A DNA stretch of 64,000 bases from Antarctobacter albus (GTDB taxonomy: Bacteria; Pseudomonadota; Alphaproteobacteria; Rhodobacterales; Rhodobacteraceae). The notes beneath the pieces were generated by a model. That model saw only the letters and a program-made list of their open reading frames with translations. It did not search any database and was not told the DNA's origin. Where the stretch lies: NCBI RefSeq assembly GCF_900101505.1, contig NZ_FMZI01000010.1, positions 159,562-223,561 on the forward strand, written 5' to 3'. The translations under genes and the position numbers were made by a program. Below are positions 1-8,937 of the stretch, piece by piece (within the stretch, counting starts at the first letter, position 1; each line of letters opens with the position of its first letter).

Positions 1-423
1 ATGGTGCAGTTGCACGGCGCCGAGACGCCGGAGCGGGTGGTGGAGGTGCGCGCGCGCTGGGGGCTGCCGGTGATGAAGGCGGTGGGCGTGGGCGCAGCCG
101 AGGACCTGGAAAAACTGGCTGTTTATCAGAAGGTTGCCGATCAGATCCTGGTGGATGCCAAGCCGCCCAAGGGGGCGGATCTGCCGGGCGGAAACGGGCT
201 GGCCTTTGACTGGAAACTGATCGCCGGGCGGCGTTGGTCGCGGCCCTGGATGCTGGCGGGCGGGCTGACGCCGGAGAACGTGGGCCTGGCCGTGGCGATG
301 ACCGGCACGGCGCAGGTGGATGTTTCTTCGGGGGTCGAAAGCGCGCCGGGGATCAAGGATGCGGGTAAGGTCCGCGCCTTTGTCGAAGCCGCCAAAGGGG
401 CAGAGGCGGCGCCACGCCTCTAG
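1..423 (+). CDS. trpF: Phosphoribosylanthranilate isomerase, 3' part
   Basis: This is the C-terminal part (about 140 residues) of TrpF, which isomerises N-(5-phosphoribosyl)anthranilate to the ribulose form in tryptophan biosynthesis. The gene is cut by the window edge, so the true start is not visible; the full enzyme is normally about 205-215 residues. Diagnostic segments are LVDAKPPKG with the GGNG turn that follows, the phosphate-binding [10 protein letters not shown] and the terminal strand DVSSGVE. The stop is TAG at 421-423. It is convergent with pyrD, and the gap holds a GTAC-phased palindromic repeat. The family assignment is near certain. Confidence 0.96.
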   Translation: MVQLHGAETPERVVEVRARWGLPVMKAVGVGAAEDLEKLAVYQKVADQILVDAKPPKGADLPGGNGLAFDWKLIAGRRWSRPWMLAGGLTPENVGLAVAMTGTAQVDVSSGVESAPGIKDAGKVRAFVEAAKGAEAAPRL

Positions 424-430
424 CCCGCAG

Positions 431-500
431 GTTTGTACAAAACGTACGTTTTGTACGTCGATTCCAGCATTTTGTACAAAGCGGTAAGGCCGCGTTAACC
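431..500. repeat. GTAC-phased palindromic intergenic repeat, copy 1
   Basis: This AT-richer block lies between the convergent 3' ends of trpF and pyrD. It contains a perfect 22-nt palindrome at 435-456 centred on CGTACG, overlapping a second palindrome (TTTGTACAAA), and a further TTTGTACAAA at 471-480. GTAC occurs at 435, 444, 453 and 474, a 9, 9, 21 bp phasing close to whole helical turns. The element ends in GTTAACC. A second copy with the same phasing is at 49641-49711. The function is unknown; protein binding or a dispersed repeat family are both possible. Confidence 0.8.
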
Positions 501-507
501 GCGGGTG

Positions 508-1566
508 TCACAGCCAGGCCACGCGCCCCGTTCCGACCGCCTCGGCCACGGAGGTGAAGCCGTCCCGTTGCAGCAATGCGTCCAGTCCCAAGGCGATCTC
601 CTGCACCAGGCTGAGACCGCCGTAGACAAGCGCGGTGTAGAGCTGCACGACGCTGGCGCCGGCGCGGATCTTTTCATAGGCCTGTTCGGCAGAGCCGATG
701 CCGCCGACACCCACCAGTGGCAGCTTGCCCTCGGTCAGTTGTGACAGCCGGGCCAGCACGCGGGTGGAGCGATCAAAGAGCGGCTGGCCGGAGAGGCCGC
801 CGGTCTCTGACGCGTGGCGAGAGCGCAGCCCGGCGCGGGACAGGGTGGTGTTGGTGGCAATCACCCCCGCGACACCCGAGGAAAGCGCGACCTCGGCCAC
901 GTCGGCCAGTTCGGCGTCGTCCAGATCCGGCGCGATCTTGAGAAAGACCGGCACCGGGCGGACCAGCTCGTCCCGGGCCTGCATCACGCCCGCCAGCAGG
1001 GCGGAAAGCGCCGCCTTGCCCTGCAGGTCACGCAGTTTCTCGGTGTTGGGAGAGCTGACGTTGACGGTGGCGAAATCCACGTCGGCGCCGCAATGGGTCA
1101 GGACGCGGGCGAAATCGCCGGCGCGGTCCTCGCTGTCCTTGTTGGCGCCCAGGTTGAGGCCCAGCACCAGGTCGCGCGGGCGGGATTTCAGCCGGGCGCC
1201 GATCGCCTCCATCCCCTCGTTGTTGAAGCCGAAACGGTTGATCGCGGCGCGGTCCTCGGTCAGGCGAAAGAGGCGCGGGCGCGGGTTGCCGGGCTGGGGC
1301 CGGGGCGTGGCGGCGCCGACCTCGACAAAGCCGAAGCCCGCGCGGGAGAGCCCCCGCAGCGCGGTGGCGTTCTTGTCGAACCCGGCGGCCAGGCCGACCG
1401 GGTTGGGCAGGTCGAGCCCGGCCAGTGAACAGCGCAGCCGGTCGGAGGTGACCACGCCGGGCGCATGAGCCGCCCCGGCCTGCAGCGCCTTGAGCGCAAG
1501 CCCGTGGGCGGTTTCCGGGTCGATCCGGTGCAGGGCGGCCAGTCCGATCCGTTCCAGCGGGGTCAT
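508..1566 (-). CDS. pyrD: Dihydroorotate dehydrogenase (quinone), class 2
   Basis: This membrane-associated flavoenzyme oxidises dihydroorotate to orotate with quinone in pyrimidine synthesis. The protein is 352 residues from ATG at 1566 ([21 protein letters not shown]), with the amphipathic N-terminal helices of class 2 enzymes. FMN and active-site motifs are visible: [10 protein letters not shown], the catalytic-serine loop VNVSSPNT and ATNTT near the C-terminus. A start further upstream is possible but would run into the preceding gene; the ATG chosen overlaps the stop of the DUF952 gene as TGATG, indicating translational coupling. The assignment is secure. Confidence 0.96.
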   Translation of the reverse strand: MTPLERIGLAALHRIDPETAHGLALKALQAGAAHAPGVVTSDRLRCSLAGLDLPNPVGLAAGFDKNATALRGLSRAGFGFVEVGAATPRPQPGNPRPRLFRLTEDRAAINRFGFNNEGMEAIGARLKSRPRDLVLGLNLGANKDSEDRAGDFARVLTHCGADVDFATVNVSSPNTEKLRDLQGKAALSALLAGVMQARDELVRPVPVFLKIAPDLDDAELADVAEVALSSGVAGVIATNTTLSRAGLRSRHASETGGLSGQPLFDRSTRVLARLSQLTEGKLPLVGVGGIGSAEQAYEKIRAGASVVQLYTALVYGGLSLVQEIALGLDALLQRDGFTSVAEAVGTGRVAWL

Positions 1567-1904
1567 CAGTGCATCTCCGCCGGAAAGACGTGGCCGTCGG
1601 GGCCCAGCGGCAGCGGTTTGTGCCATTGCACGTCAGAGAGGCGCAGGGGCGCGTAGAGATGCGGGAACAGCGCGTCGCCGCGCGAGACCTCCCATTTCAG
1701 GGCCTCGCCCAGGGTGTCGGCCTCGAGCGCCAGCAGGACCAGCCCCTCTTCGCCCGCGAAATGTTTGGCCGCGGTGCCGCGCGCCTGGTCGGCGGTGGAG
1801 AAATGCACATAGCCGTCGGCCACGTCGATGGGCGCACCGGCGGTTTCGCCCTGTGCCCGCAGCGCCGCCCATTCGTCGGCCCGGAGGATCTTGTATATCA
1901 GCAT
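1566..1904 (-). CDS. DUF952 family protein
   Basis: A small protein of 112 residues of the DUF952 family, whose function is not established. The conserved start [12 protein letters not shown] and the pattern [11 protein letters not shown]...[18 protein letters not shown] and FPHLYAPL are typical of the family. An in-frame start at 1955 would add 17 residues (MPTGRLTLAGGRGITAP) that look like low-complexity leader, so the family-consistent ATG at 1904 is preferred, although no good Shine-Dalgarno precedes it. It is the first gene of a two-gene unit with pyrD, which it overlaps by one base. Confidence 0.85.
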   Translation of the reverse strand: MLIYKILRADEWAALRAQGETAGAPIDVADGYVHFSTADQARGTAAKHFAGEEGLVLLALEADTLGEALKWEVSRGDALFPHLYAPLRLSDVQWHKPLPLGPDGHVFPAEMH

Positions 1905-2095
1905 GGGGGCAGTGATGCCGCGCCCCCCGGCAAGGGTCAAGCGGCCAGTCGGCAAGGGCCGCGCGGCAATTCAATGCAGGGGCGTCATGCCCCTGTCACC
2001 GGGCGCGGGCTACCCATACGTCAGGCTTTGACTCCGGCCTCGCGCCGGGGCAGGCTTTGGGCATTCAACAAAAAAACCTGACGGAGAGGTTTCCC

Positions 2096-3652
2096 ATGAC
2101 GCGTACACTGATGAGCGGTGCTGCCGCGCTTGCCCTGATGGCAAGTGCCGCGCAGGCCGACTATTCCCTGACCATCCTGCACACCAACGATTTCCACGCC
2201 CGGTTCGAGCCGGTCAGCAAGTACGATTCGGGCTGTTCGTCCGAGGACAACGACGAGGGCAAGTGCTTTGGTGGCTCGGCCCGGCTGATCACCGCGATCA
2301 ACGAGGCCAAGGCACGCACCAACAACCATATCCTAGTGGACGGTGGCGACCAGTTCCAGGGCACGCTGTTCTACACCTACTACAAGGGCAAGCTGGCCGC
2401 CGAGATGATGAACCTGATGGGCTACGACGCGATGACCGTGGGCAACCACGAATTCGACGACGGCCCCGAGGTGCTGCGCGGCTTCATGGATGCGGTCGAG
2501 TTCCCGGTGCTGATGTCGAACGCCGATGTCTCGGGCGAGCCGCTGCTGGCGGACGCGCTGATGAAATCCACCGTGATCGAGCGCGGCGGCGAAAAGCTGG
2601 GCCTGATCGGGCTGACGCCGCAGGACACGGATGAGCTGGCCAGCCCCGGCGACAACATCATCTTCACCGATCCGTCGGACGCGGTGCAGGGCGAGGTCGA
2701 CAAGCTGACCGAGATGGGCGTGAACAAGATCATCGTCCTGTCGCACTCGGGCTATGGCGTCGACCAGACGGTCGCCGCGAACACCACCGGCGTCGACGTG
2801 ATCGTGGGCGGCCATTCCAACACCCTGCTGGGCGAGATGGACGGCGCGGCGGGCGCCTATCCGACCGTGGTGAACGGCGTGCAGATCGTGCAGGCCTATG
2901 CCTACGGCAAGTACCTGGGCGAGCTGAACGTGACCTTCAACGACGCGGGCGAGGTGATCTCTGCCTCGGGCGGGCCGCTGTTGATCGACGCCGCCGTGGC
3001 CGAGGATGGTGACGTCAAGGCGCGCATCGCCGAGGCGGCCAAGCCGCTGGACGAGATCCGCAACAAGGTGGTGGCCGAGGCTGCCGAGGCCATCGAGGGC
3101 AACCGCGATGTCTGCCGGGCGATGGAATGCTCGATGGGCAACCTGGTGGCGGATGCCATGCTGGACCGGGTCAAGGACCAGGGCATCGACGTGGCCATCG
3201 CCAACAGCGGCGGGTTGCGCGCCTCGATCGACGCGGGTGAGGTGACGATGGGCGAGGTGCTGACCGTGCTGCCGTTCCAGAACACGCTGTCGACCTTCCA
3301 GATCACCGGCGCGACGCTGGTCGAGGCGCTGGAAAACGGTGTCAGCCAGATCGAGGAAGGCGCGGGCCGCTTCCCGCAGGTCGCGGGCATGACCTTTACC
3401 GTCGATCCCTCGGCAGAGCCGGGCAGCCGGATTTCCGATGTCATGGTCGGCGGTACGCCGGTCGAGATGGACAAGCTGTATGGCGCGGTGTCGAACAACT
3501 ACGTCCGCAATGGCGGCGACGGTTACGCGATGTTCAAGGACGCGCAGAATGCCTATGACTTCGGCCCCGACCTGGCCGATGTGACCGCCGAGTACCTGGC
3601 CAAGGAAGGGCCGTACCAGCCCTATACCGATGGCCGCATCACCATGAAGTAA
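2096..3652 (+). CDS. Periplasmic 5'-nucleotidase / 2',3'-cyclic phosphodiesterase family
   Basis: A secreted bifunctional metallophosphatase/5'-nucleotidase of 518 residues that releases phosphate from nucleotides in the periplasm. Residues 1-21 form a signal peptide ending AQA before DYSLTILHTND. The N-terminal metallophosphoesterase domain shows HTNDFHARF, DGGDQFQGT, VGNHEFDDGP and GGHSNTLL, the usual dimetal ligands. The C-terminal nucleotide-binding domain carries NSGGLRASI and the late GGDGYAMF. The start at 2096 is supported by GGAGAGG at 2083-2089. A strong terminator follows at 3676, so the gene is probably monocistronic. A role in phosphate or nucleoside scavenging is inferred. Confidence 0.93.
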   Translation: MTRTLMSGAAALALMASAAQADYSLTILHTNDFHARFEPVSKYDSGCSSEDNDEGKCFGGSARLITAINEAKARTNNHILVDGGDQFQGTLFYTYYKGKLAAEMMNLMGYDAMTVGNHEFDDGPEVLRGFMDAVEFPVLMSNADVSGEPLLADALMKSTVIERGGEKLGLIGLTPQDTDELASPGDNIIFTDPSDAVQGEVDKLTEMGVNKIIVLSHSGYGVDQTVAANTTGVDVIVGGHSNTLLGEMDGAAGAYPTVVNGVQIVQAYAYGKYLGELNVTFNDAGEVISASGGPLLIDAAVAEDGDVKARIAEAAKPLDEIRNKVVAEAAEAIEGNRDVCRAMECSMGNLVADAMLDRVKDQGIDVAIANSGGLRASIDAGEVTMGEVLTVLPFQNTLSTFQITGATLVEALENGVSQIEEGAGRFPQVAGMTFTVDPSAEPGSRISDVMVGGTPVEMDKLYGAVSNNYVRNGGDGYAMFKDAQNAYDFGPDLADVTAEYLAKEGPYQPYTDGRITMK

Positions 3653-3675
3653 GCGGCGTCTCGCGCCACGTGCAG

Positions 3676-3704
3676 GGCCGTCCCCGTCCGGGGGCGGCCT
3701 TTTT
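3676..3704 (+). terminator. Rho-independent terminator after the 5'-nucleotidase
   Basis: The stem GGCCGTCCCC / GGGGGCGGCC (one G-U pair) with loop GTCC is followed by TTTTT at 3700-3704. It is 24 bp past the nucleotidase stop and just before the end of the convergent small gene at 3707. Confidence 0.85.
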
Positions 3705-3706
3705 CG

Positions 3707-3985
3707 TCACTTGGGCGTGTCCGTGGTGACGGTGACCTGCGGGGGCTGCCCCGGTGCCTGGCGGATCGTGATGTGCAGGCCGTCCCTGTGCCAGCTTTTG
3801 GGGGTCCTGCCGGGGGCAAATCCCGCGTCCGCCAGAAGGTGCGGGGCGGTTTCCGCGATGCGGGCAAGGTCGCGGCGCATCTGGCGATCCCGGTGCCATT
3901 GGGTCAGGAAACGTGCTGTTTTTCTGATCCAGTGGGAGTCCCCTGCGGGCAGGGAAACGGGGCGGAGGCTGGTCGTGGTCTGCAT
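3707..3985 (-). CDS. Small basic DUF1127-like protein
   Basis: A 92-residue protein with no certain function. The centre, QWHRDRQMRRDLARI followed by APHLLADAGFAPG, resembles the Arg-rich helix and 'L-x-D-x-G' ending of DUF1127 proteins, which are small and often RNA-linked or phosphate-responsive in alphaproteobacteria. The N-terminus (MQTTTSLRPVSLPAG) and the C-terminal strand HITIRQAP...VTVTTDTPK are not typical, so the match is tentative. It is divergent from the LysR gene at 4102 with a 116-bp shared upstream region and may be a target of that regulator. The Shine-Dalgarno is weak. Confidence 0.6.
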   Translation of the reverse strand: MQTTTSLRPVSLPAGDSHWIRKTARFLTQWHRDRQMRRDLARIAETAPHLLADAGFAPGRTPKSWHRDGLHITIRQAPGQPPQVTVTTDTPK

Positions 3986-4101
3986 GATGGAGCCTGCTTC
4001 GTGGCCTGTATACTTGATCCCAGTCTGGTGTTTTGCCTGCTTGTGCGCAAACCAGGCTTTCTCTTATCATGAGTCAGGAAAACTGATCCTGCAGGTCCAA
4101 G

Positions 4102-4992
4102 ATGCCAAAACTGCCCCCGCTCAACGCCCTGCGCGCCTTTGAGGCCGCCGCCCGCCACGAGGGGTTCATCGGCGCGGCGGAGGAACTGCATGTCACGCGG
4201 GGGGCCGTCAGCCGGCATGTCAAGCTGCTGGAGGATCATCTGGGCGTGCCGCTGTTCCGGCGCCATGCGCAGGGGGTCAGCCTGTCCGAGGCGGGGCGGC
4301 GGTTCTTGCCGGTGCTGACCGAGAGCTTTGCCCGTATCGCCGCCGAGGCAGAGCGGATCGCCTCGGATGCCTCGGACCTGCATATCATCTGCCCGCCCGC
4401 CACCTCGATCCGCTGGCTGCTGCCGCGTCTGGACGGGTTCCGCCAGTGTCACCCCGAGATCCGGGTGCGGCTGACCACGGATTTTCACTGTGACATGAAG
4501 TTCGACGGGCTGGAGTATGACCTTGGGTTCTCGCTCGAGAACCAGCCCACCCGGGCGCCGAACATCGCAGTCCAGAACCTGTTCGATGTGCGCATGTCCC
4601 CGGCCTGTTCACCTGCCTACCTGGCCAGCCATCCGCTGGAAAGGCCCGAGGACCTTGCGCGGGCAGATCTGCTGCACGAGACACCGCGGCACGGGGACTG
4701 GACCGATTGGCTGGCAACCTATCCCGTTGAAGGGGTCGATCCGGCGCAGGGGCATGATTTCGCCAACCTCGACCTCGCCACGCGGGCGGCGGTGATGGGG
4801 GCCGGTGTGGTCATGGCGGACATGGTGTTGTGCCGCGACGAGCTGGAGGCCGGAACGCTGGTGCTGCCTTTTCCCGAGATGGTCAGCGGGTCGCCGCTGG
4901 GCGGGATCTGCCTGCTGGGCATGGCGGACAAGTGGGACCTGCCAAAGGTGCGGCTGTTCCGCGAGTGGGTGGCAGAGGAGGCGGCGGGGTGA
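4102..4992 (+). CDS. LysR-family transcriptional regulator, GcvA/TrpI type
   Basis: A 296-residue LysR regulator. The winged helix-turn-helix is residues 5-65 (PLNALRAFEAAARHEGF, AAEELHVTRGAVSRHVKLLE, LGVPLFRRH), the pattern of the GcvA subgroup. The rest is the periplasmic-binding-like effector domain (HIICPPATSIRWLLPRLDGF...). It is divergent from a small DUF1127-like gene at 3985 and ends 3 bp before the convergent ABC exporter stop. The effector is unknown. The assigned ATG begins MPKLPPLNALRAFE, which matches the family start, though the Shine-Dalgarno is poor. Confidence 0.93.
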   Translation: MPKLPPLNALRAFEAAARHEGFIGAAEELHVTRGAVSRHVKLLEDHLGVPLFRRHAQGVSLSEAGRRFLPVLTESFARIAAEAERIASDASDLHIICPPATSIRWLLPRLDGFRQCHPEIRVRLTTDFHCDMKFDGLEYDLGFSLENQPTRAPNIAVQNLFDVRMSPACSPAYLASHPLERPEDLARADLLHETPRHGDWTDWLATYPVEGVDPAQGHDFANLDLATRAAVMGAGVVMADMVLCRDELEAGTLVLPFPEMVSGSPLGGICLLGMADKWDLPKVRLFREWVAEEAAG

Positions 4993-4995
4993 GCC

Positions 4996-6795
4996 CTATT
5001 CCGCCGCCAGGCCGTCGGTGAATTGCAGCCGGGCGAGGCGCGCGTATAGCCCGCCTTCCGAGACCAGCGCATCATGGGTGCCGGTGGCGACGATGCGACC
5101 CTGGTCCATGACGACGATTCGGTCGGCCTTTTTCACGGTGGCCAGACGGTGCGCGACGATGATCGTCGTGCGCCCCTCGGCCAGCAGGTCAACCGCCTGC
5201 TGCACCGCGCGTTCGCTTTCGGCATCCAGCGCGCTGGTCGCCTCGTCCAGCAGCAGCACCGGCGCGTCGCGCAGGATGGCGCGGGCGATGGCGACGCGCT
5301 GTTTCTGGCCGCCCGAAAGCATCACGCCGCGTTCGCCCAGCCAGGTATTGTAACCGTCCGGCAGGGCGGAGAGGAACTCATGCGCCGCCGCCGCCTTGGC
5401 TGCGGCGACGACCTCGGCATCGCTGGCATCGGGGCGGCCAAATCGGATGTTGTCCTTGGCCGAGGCGGCAAAGATCACCGGGTCCTGCGGCACCAGCGCC
5501 AGCTGGCGGCGGAAATCGTGGCGGGCCATGTCGGTCAGCGCCACGCCGTCCAGCAGGATGCGCCCCTCTGCGGGGTCGTAGAACCGCTGCAAGAGCTGAA
5601 TGATGGTGGTCTTGCCCGCGCCCGAGGGGCCGACAAGCGCCACGGTTTCGCCCGGCGCAATGCTCAGGTCGACCGCGTCCAGCGCCGAGACGCCGGGGCG
5701 CGCGGGATAGGCGAAACTGACGTGATCGAAGGTGATCTCTCCGCGTGCGGGATCGGGTGCGGGCAGGGGGGTGACGGGATCGCTGACCGTGTCCTCTGCC
5801 TGCAGCAGTTCGACAAGGCGTTCGGTGGCGCCGGCGGCGCGCTGGAGTTCTCCGAAGACCTCGGACAGGGCGCCGACGGCGCCGGCCACCATGACCGAGT
5901 AGATCACGAACTGGATCAGCGTGCCCGCGCTCATGCCCCCGGCGCGTACGTCCCAGGCGCCGATCCAGAGCACGCCGACGATGCCGGTGAAGACGAGGAA
6001 GATGACGATCATCGTCATCGCGGCGCGGGTGGTGATGCGCTTGCGCGCGGCGTCAAAGCTTTTCTCTGTCACGTCGGCAAAGGCGCCGCGCGACTGGACC
6101 TCGTGGGTATAGGCCTGCACTGTCTGCACCGCGCTCAGCGATTCCGAGGCATTGCCGGAGGAGGCGGCGATCCAGTCCTGGTTTTCGCGGCTCAGCTTGC
6201 GCACGCGACGGCCCAGTACCAGGATCGGCACCACGATCACCGGCACGATCAGCAGGACTAGCCCGGTCAGCTTGGCCGAGGTGAACAGCATCAGCACCAG
6301 CCCGCCCAGGAACAGCAGGGTGTTGCGCAGGGCGATGGAAATGGACGAGCCGATCACGGAAAGGATCAGCGTGGTGTCGGTGGTGATCCGTGACAGGACC
6401 TCTCCGGTCATGATCTTTTCATAGAAGGCGGGCGAGAGGCCGATCACCTTGTCGAAGACCGCCTTGCGGATGTCGGCCACCACCCGTTCGCCCAACCGCG
6501 TGACCAGCGCGTAGCGCAGCGCCGTGCCGACGGCGAGGGCCGCGGCGATCCCCAGCGCGGCGCCGAAATACTTGTCCAGCAGGGCGCCGTCCTGGGTGTT
6601 GAAATTGTCCACCACGCGGCGCACGGCCAGCGGCAGGATCAGCGAGATGGTCGCGGTGGCGACCAGCGCCGCCAGCGCGGCCAGCATCAGCACCCGATAG
6701 GGCCGCATGAAGGGCCAGAGCGCGCGGAGAGACCCCAGCTTGCGAGACTTCTCGCGCTCCTGCTCGCCGGTGCCCGGCTTGGTCTTGGCCGCCAT
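4996..6795 (-). CDS. ABC exporter, fused membrane and ATPase domains (MsbA/LmrA-like)
   Basis: A 599-residue half-transporter of the type I exporter class that works as a homodimer in the inner membrane. The membrane domain (about residues 25-320) has six hydrophobic helices beginning PFMRPYRVLMLAALAALVA. The ATPase domain (about 350-595) has Walker A GPSGAGKTT, signature LSGGQKQRVAIARA, Walker B LLLDEATSALD and the switch histidine in VAHRLATV. The start at 6795 has a strong GGAAGGAG Shine-Dalgarno; an in-frame ATG at 6834 is less likely. The substrate (lipid, peptide or drug) cannot be told from sequence. Confidence 0.93.
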   Translation of the reverse strand: MAAKTKPGTGEQEREKSRKLGSLRALWPFMRPYRVLMLAALAALVATATISLILPLAVRRVVDNFNTQDGALLDKYFGAALGIAAALAVGTALRYALVTRLGERVVADIRKAVFDKVIGLSPAFYEKIMTGEVLSRITTDTTLILSVIGSSISIALRNTLLFLGGLVLMLFTSAKLTGLVLLIVPVIVVPILVLGRRVRKLSRENQDWIAASSGNASESLSAVQTVQAYTHEVQSRGAFADVTEKSFDAARKRITTRAAMTMIVIFLVFTGIVGVLWIGAWDVRAGGMSAGTLIQFVIYSVMVAGAVGALSEVFGELQRAAGATERLVELLQAEDTVSDPVTPLPAPDPARGEITFDHVSFAYPARPGVSALDAVDLSIAPGETVALVGPSGAGKTTIIQLLQRFYDPAEGRILLDGVALTDMARHDFRRQLALVPQDPVIFAASAKDNIRFGRPDASDAEVVAAAKAAAAHEFLSALPDGYNTWLGERGVMLSGGQKQRVAIARAILRDAPVLLLDEATSALDAESERAVQQAVDLLAEGRTTIIVAHRLATVKKADRIVVMDQGRIVATGTHDALVSEGGLYARLARLQFTDGLAAE

Positions 6796-6893
6796 GAGGT
6801 CTCCTTCCGTGTCGCGCAGGGGGCGTTTTGCCATGCGGGGCGCGCGCGTCAAGCGCCGTCTTGACGCGGGGCGGGCTGCGAAAGGGGAAGAAT

Positions 6894-6967
6894 TGGAGCG
6901 GGCGACGGGAATCGAACCCGTATCATCAGCTTGGAAGGCTGAGGTCTTACCATTACACAACGCCCGC
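6894..6967 (-). tRNA. tRNA-Gly (anticodon TCC)
   Basis: Read on the minus strand, the 7-bp acceptor stem GCGGGCG pairs with CGCCCGC, followed by discriminator T and an encoded CCA. The anticodon loop is CTTCCAA with anticodon TCC, and the T loop is GGTTCGATTCC. The gene is 74 nt including CCA. It stands alone between the ABC exporter and the SulP gene; no integrase or duplicated tRNA end is seen, so it is not an occupied integration site here. Confidence 0.97.
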
Positions 6968-7042
6968 TCGGCGGGGGCCTTGGTATGCGATCCCGCGCGG
7001 GCGGTCAAGATCGTGCCGGCATGGAAAACGCGTCTTGCGGGT

Positions 7043-8815
7043 CTATTCCGCCACGTCCGGCGCGCGCGGGCATTCGGCAAAGATCCGGACGGGGCAGGTG
7101 GCGCAGACCTGCGGGTCGAGCAGGGGAAAGACCTCGGCGATGGCATCGCGTTTGGACAGGTGGATGCGTTCGCGGGTCAGTGCCTTCATCACCTTGAACC
7201 GCGCCAGTTTCGAGATCGTGCGCGGGGTCTTGGTCTGGAGGTGGAACGAGCCGCCGTTGCGGTGGCGGCGGGCGGCCTCCTCGATCAGCAGGTCGGCGCC
7301 GGGCATGTCGATCTCTCCGATGCCCTTGACGATGAAGATCATGTGTTTCTGGCCCGGGCGGTCGATCTCGAACCGGCGAAAGGCGCGGCGGACATGTTCG
7401 ACCGAGCCGAAGTAGAGCGGCCCGTCGAGCCGCGAGATCAGCAGTTGCGGGCATTCCGCAAGGTTGTTCTCGGCGGCGTTCTTGAACATGCGGGTGGGGG
7501 TGTCGGGATCGGGGGCGCCGACGCCGACAAAGGGCTGCGAGGTCTTTTTCAGGAACAGGGCCAGCGACAGCAGCACCCCGGCATAGATGGCGAATTCGAG
7601 GTCGATGAGCAGTGCCGCGCCGAAGGTGACGGCGGCGATGGCGGTTTCCTCGGGCGAGGTGGTCAGGATGTGGCGGATCTCGGCCAGGTTCACCAGCCGG
7701 ATGGCGACCAGCAGGATCACACCCGCCATCGCGGGGATGGGCACATAGGCGAACCACGGCGCCACCAGCAGCAGGATCAGGAACAGGAAGAGCGCGGCGA
7801 AGATTGCCGACAGAGGCGTCTGCGCGCCGCTGTCATAGTTGACGCCCGAGCGGGTGAAGGAGGCCGAGCCGGGGTAGCAGCGAAACAGGCTGCCGGCGAT
7901 GTTGGACAGGCCCTGCGCCACGAACTCGCGGTTGCCGTCGATGGCCTGGCCGGATTTCAGCGCGATGGCGCGCGAAACGGACATCGCCTCCAACAAGCCG
8001 ACAAGCGCGATGGCGAAGGCGGCGGAGCCGTGGTCGCGGACGGTCTGCAAGGTGACATCGGGCAGGGCGAAGCCGGGCAGGACACCCTCGATGGTGCCGA
8101 TGGTGGCGAGGCCCGCCGCCTCTCCGCCCAGCAGGAGGCCGAGGATCGTGGCAGCAAAGAGCGCGATCAGGTAGTTCGGCAGCGCCGGGTTCAGTTTCCG
8201 CACCCCCAGCCCGATGCCAAGTGCCGTGCCGGCCACCAGCAGCGCGCGCCAGTCGGTCTCGGGCAGGCGTTCGGCCAGGGCCAGGGTGAATTCCCCCAGC
8301 GCCTCGGGGCGGGGCAGGTCGATCCCCAGCGCCTTGTCGAGCTGGCTGAGCGCAATCAGGATCGCGGCCCCGGTGACAAAGCCGGTCATCACCGAATGCG
8401 AGACGAAATCGACCAGAACGCCCATCCGCGCCAGCCCCAGGGCCAGCTGGATCACGCCGACCATCAGCGCCAGCGCGATGGCGGCCGAGATGAACTGCGG
8501 CGTTCCAGGTGCCAGGCTGCCCGCCAGCGCCCCGAAGACCAGCGCCGAGATGGCGGTGGTGGGGCCAGAGACCGCGTGCCAGCTGGACCCGGTCAGCGCG
8601 GCGACGACAGGGGTGATCATGGCGGTGTAGAACCCGTATTCCGGCGGCAGGCCCGCGATGGCGGCAAAGGCCACTCCCTGCGGCAGCACCAGCGTCGCGC
8701 CGGTCAGCCCGGCAAAGGCATCGGCGCGCAGGCTGGCGGGGGTGATCCGTGCCGTCCAATCCGGGCGCAGCGCGGAGAATGCCGCCGAAATGGCCCGTTC
8801 CGTCGCCGCCTTCAT
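7043..8815 (-). CDS. SulP family anion (sulfate) permease with STAS domain
   Basis: A 590-residue inner-membrane transporter of the SulP family. The N-terminal signature is visible in LTGATLVLPQGVAFAAIAGLPPEYGFYTAM (split here only by segment), with about 12 hydrophobic helices to residue ~390, then a C-terminal STAS domain (PLYFGSVEHV, GIGEIDMPGADLL). The last 25 residues contain CATCP and ECP, a small Cys cluster not standard for the family. The start at 8815 has the Shine-Dalgarno AGGAGGGGA. It is divergent from a LysR gene at 8938, which might control it. Substrate (sulfate, bicarbonate, dicarboxylate) is not determined. Confidence 0.93.
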   Translation of the reverse strand: MKAATERAISAAFSALRPDWTARITPASLRADAFAGLTGATLVLPQGVAFAAIAGLPPEYGFYTAMITPVVAALTGSSWHAVSGPTTAISALVFGALAGSLAPGTPQFISAAIALALMVGVIQLALGLARMGVLVDFVSHSVMTGFVTGAAILIALSQLDKALGIDLPRPEALGEFTLALAERLPETDWRALLVAGTALGIGLGVRKLNPALPNYLIALFAATILGLLLGGEAAGLATIGTIEGVLPGFALPDVTLQTVRDHGSAAFAIALVGLLEAMSVSRAIALKSGQAIDGNREFVAQGLSNIAGSLFRCYPGSASFTRSGVNYDSGAQTPLSAIFAALFLFLILLLVAPWFAYVPIPAMAGVILLVAIRLVNLAEIRHILTTSPEETAIAAVTFGAALLIDLEFAIYAGVLLSLALFLKKTSQPFVGVGAPDPDTPTRMFKNAAENNLAECPQLLISRLDGPLYFGSVEHVRRAFRRFEIDRPGQKHMIFIVKGIGEIDMPGADLLIEEAARRHRNGGSFHLQTKTPRTISKLARFKVMKALTRERIHLSKRDAIAEVFPLLDPQVCATCPVRIFAECPRAPDVAE

Positions 8816-8937
8816 GCCGTCCCCTCCTGTGCGTCTTGCCCGGCGGCTACCGGGAAACCTGGCTTTGGGCTAGTGATTGAAAATTTCAGGGTATAAGTTT
8901 CGGGAATAGGGTGAGGCAGCCGGGTGGAGGGGGCCGC

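Noticed and set aside
431..500. GTAC repeat as a LexA or parS site
   Set aside because: It has neither the GTTC-N7-GTTC pattern nor the TGTTTCACGTGAAACA parS consensus.
6894..6967. tRNA-Gly as an integration site for a mobile element
   Set aside because: No integrase, no duplicated 3' tRNA segment and no change of gene content next to it.
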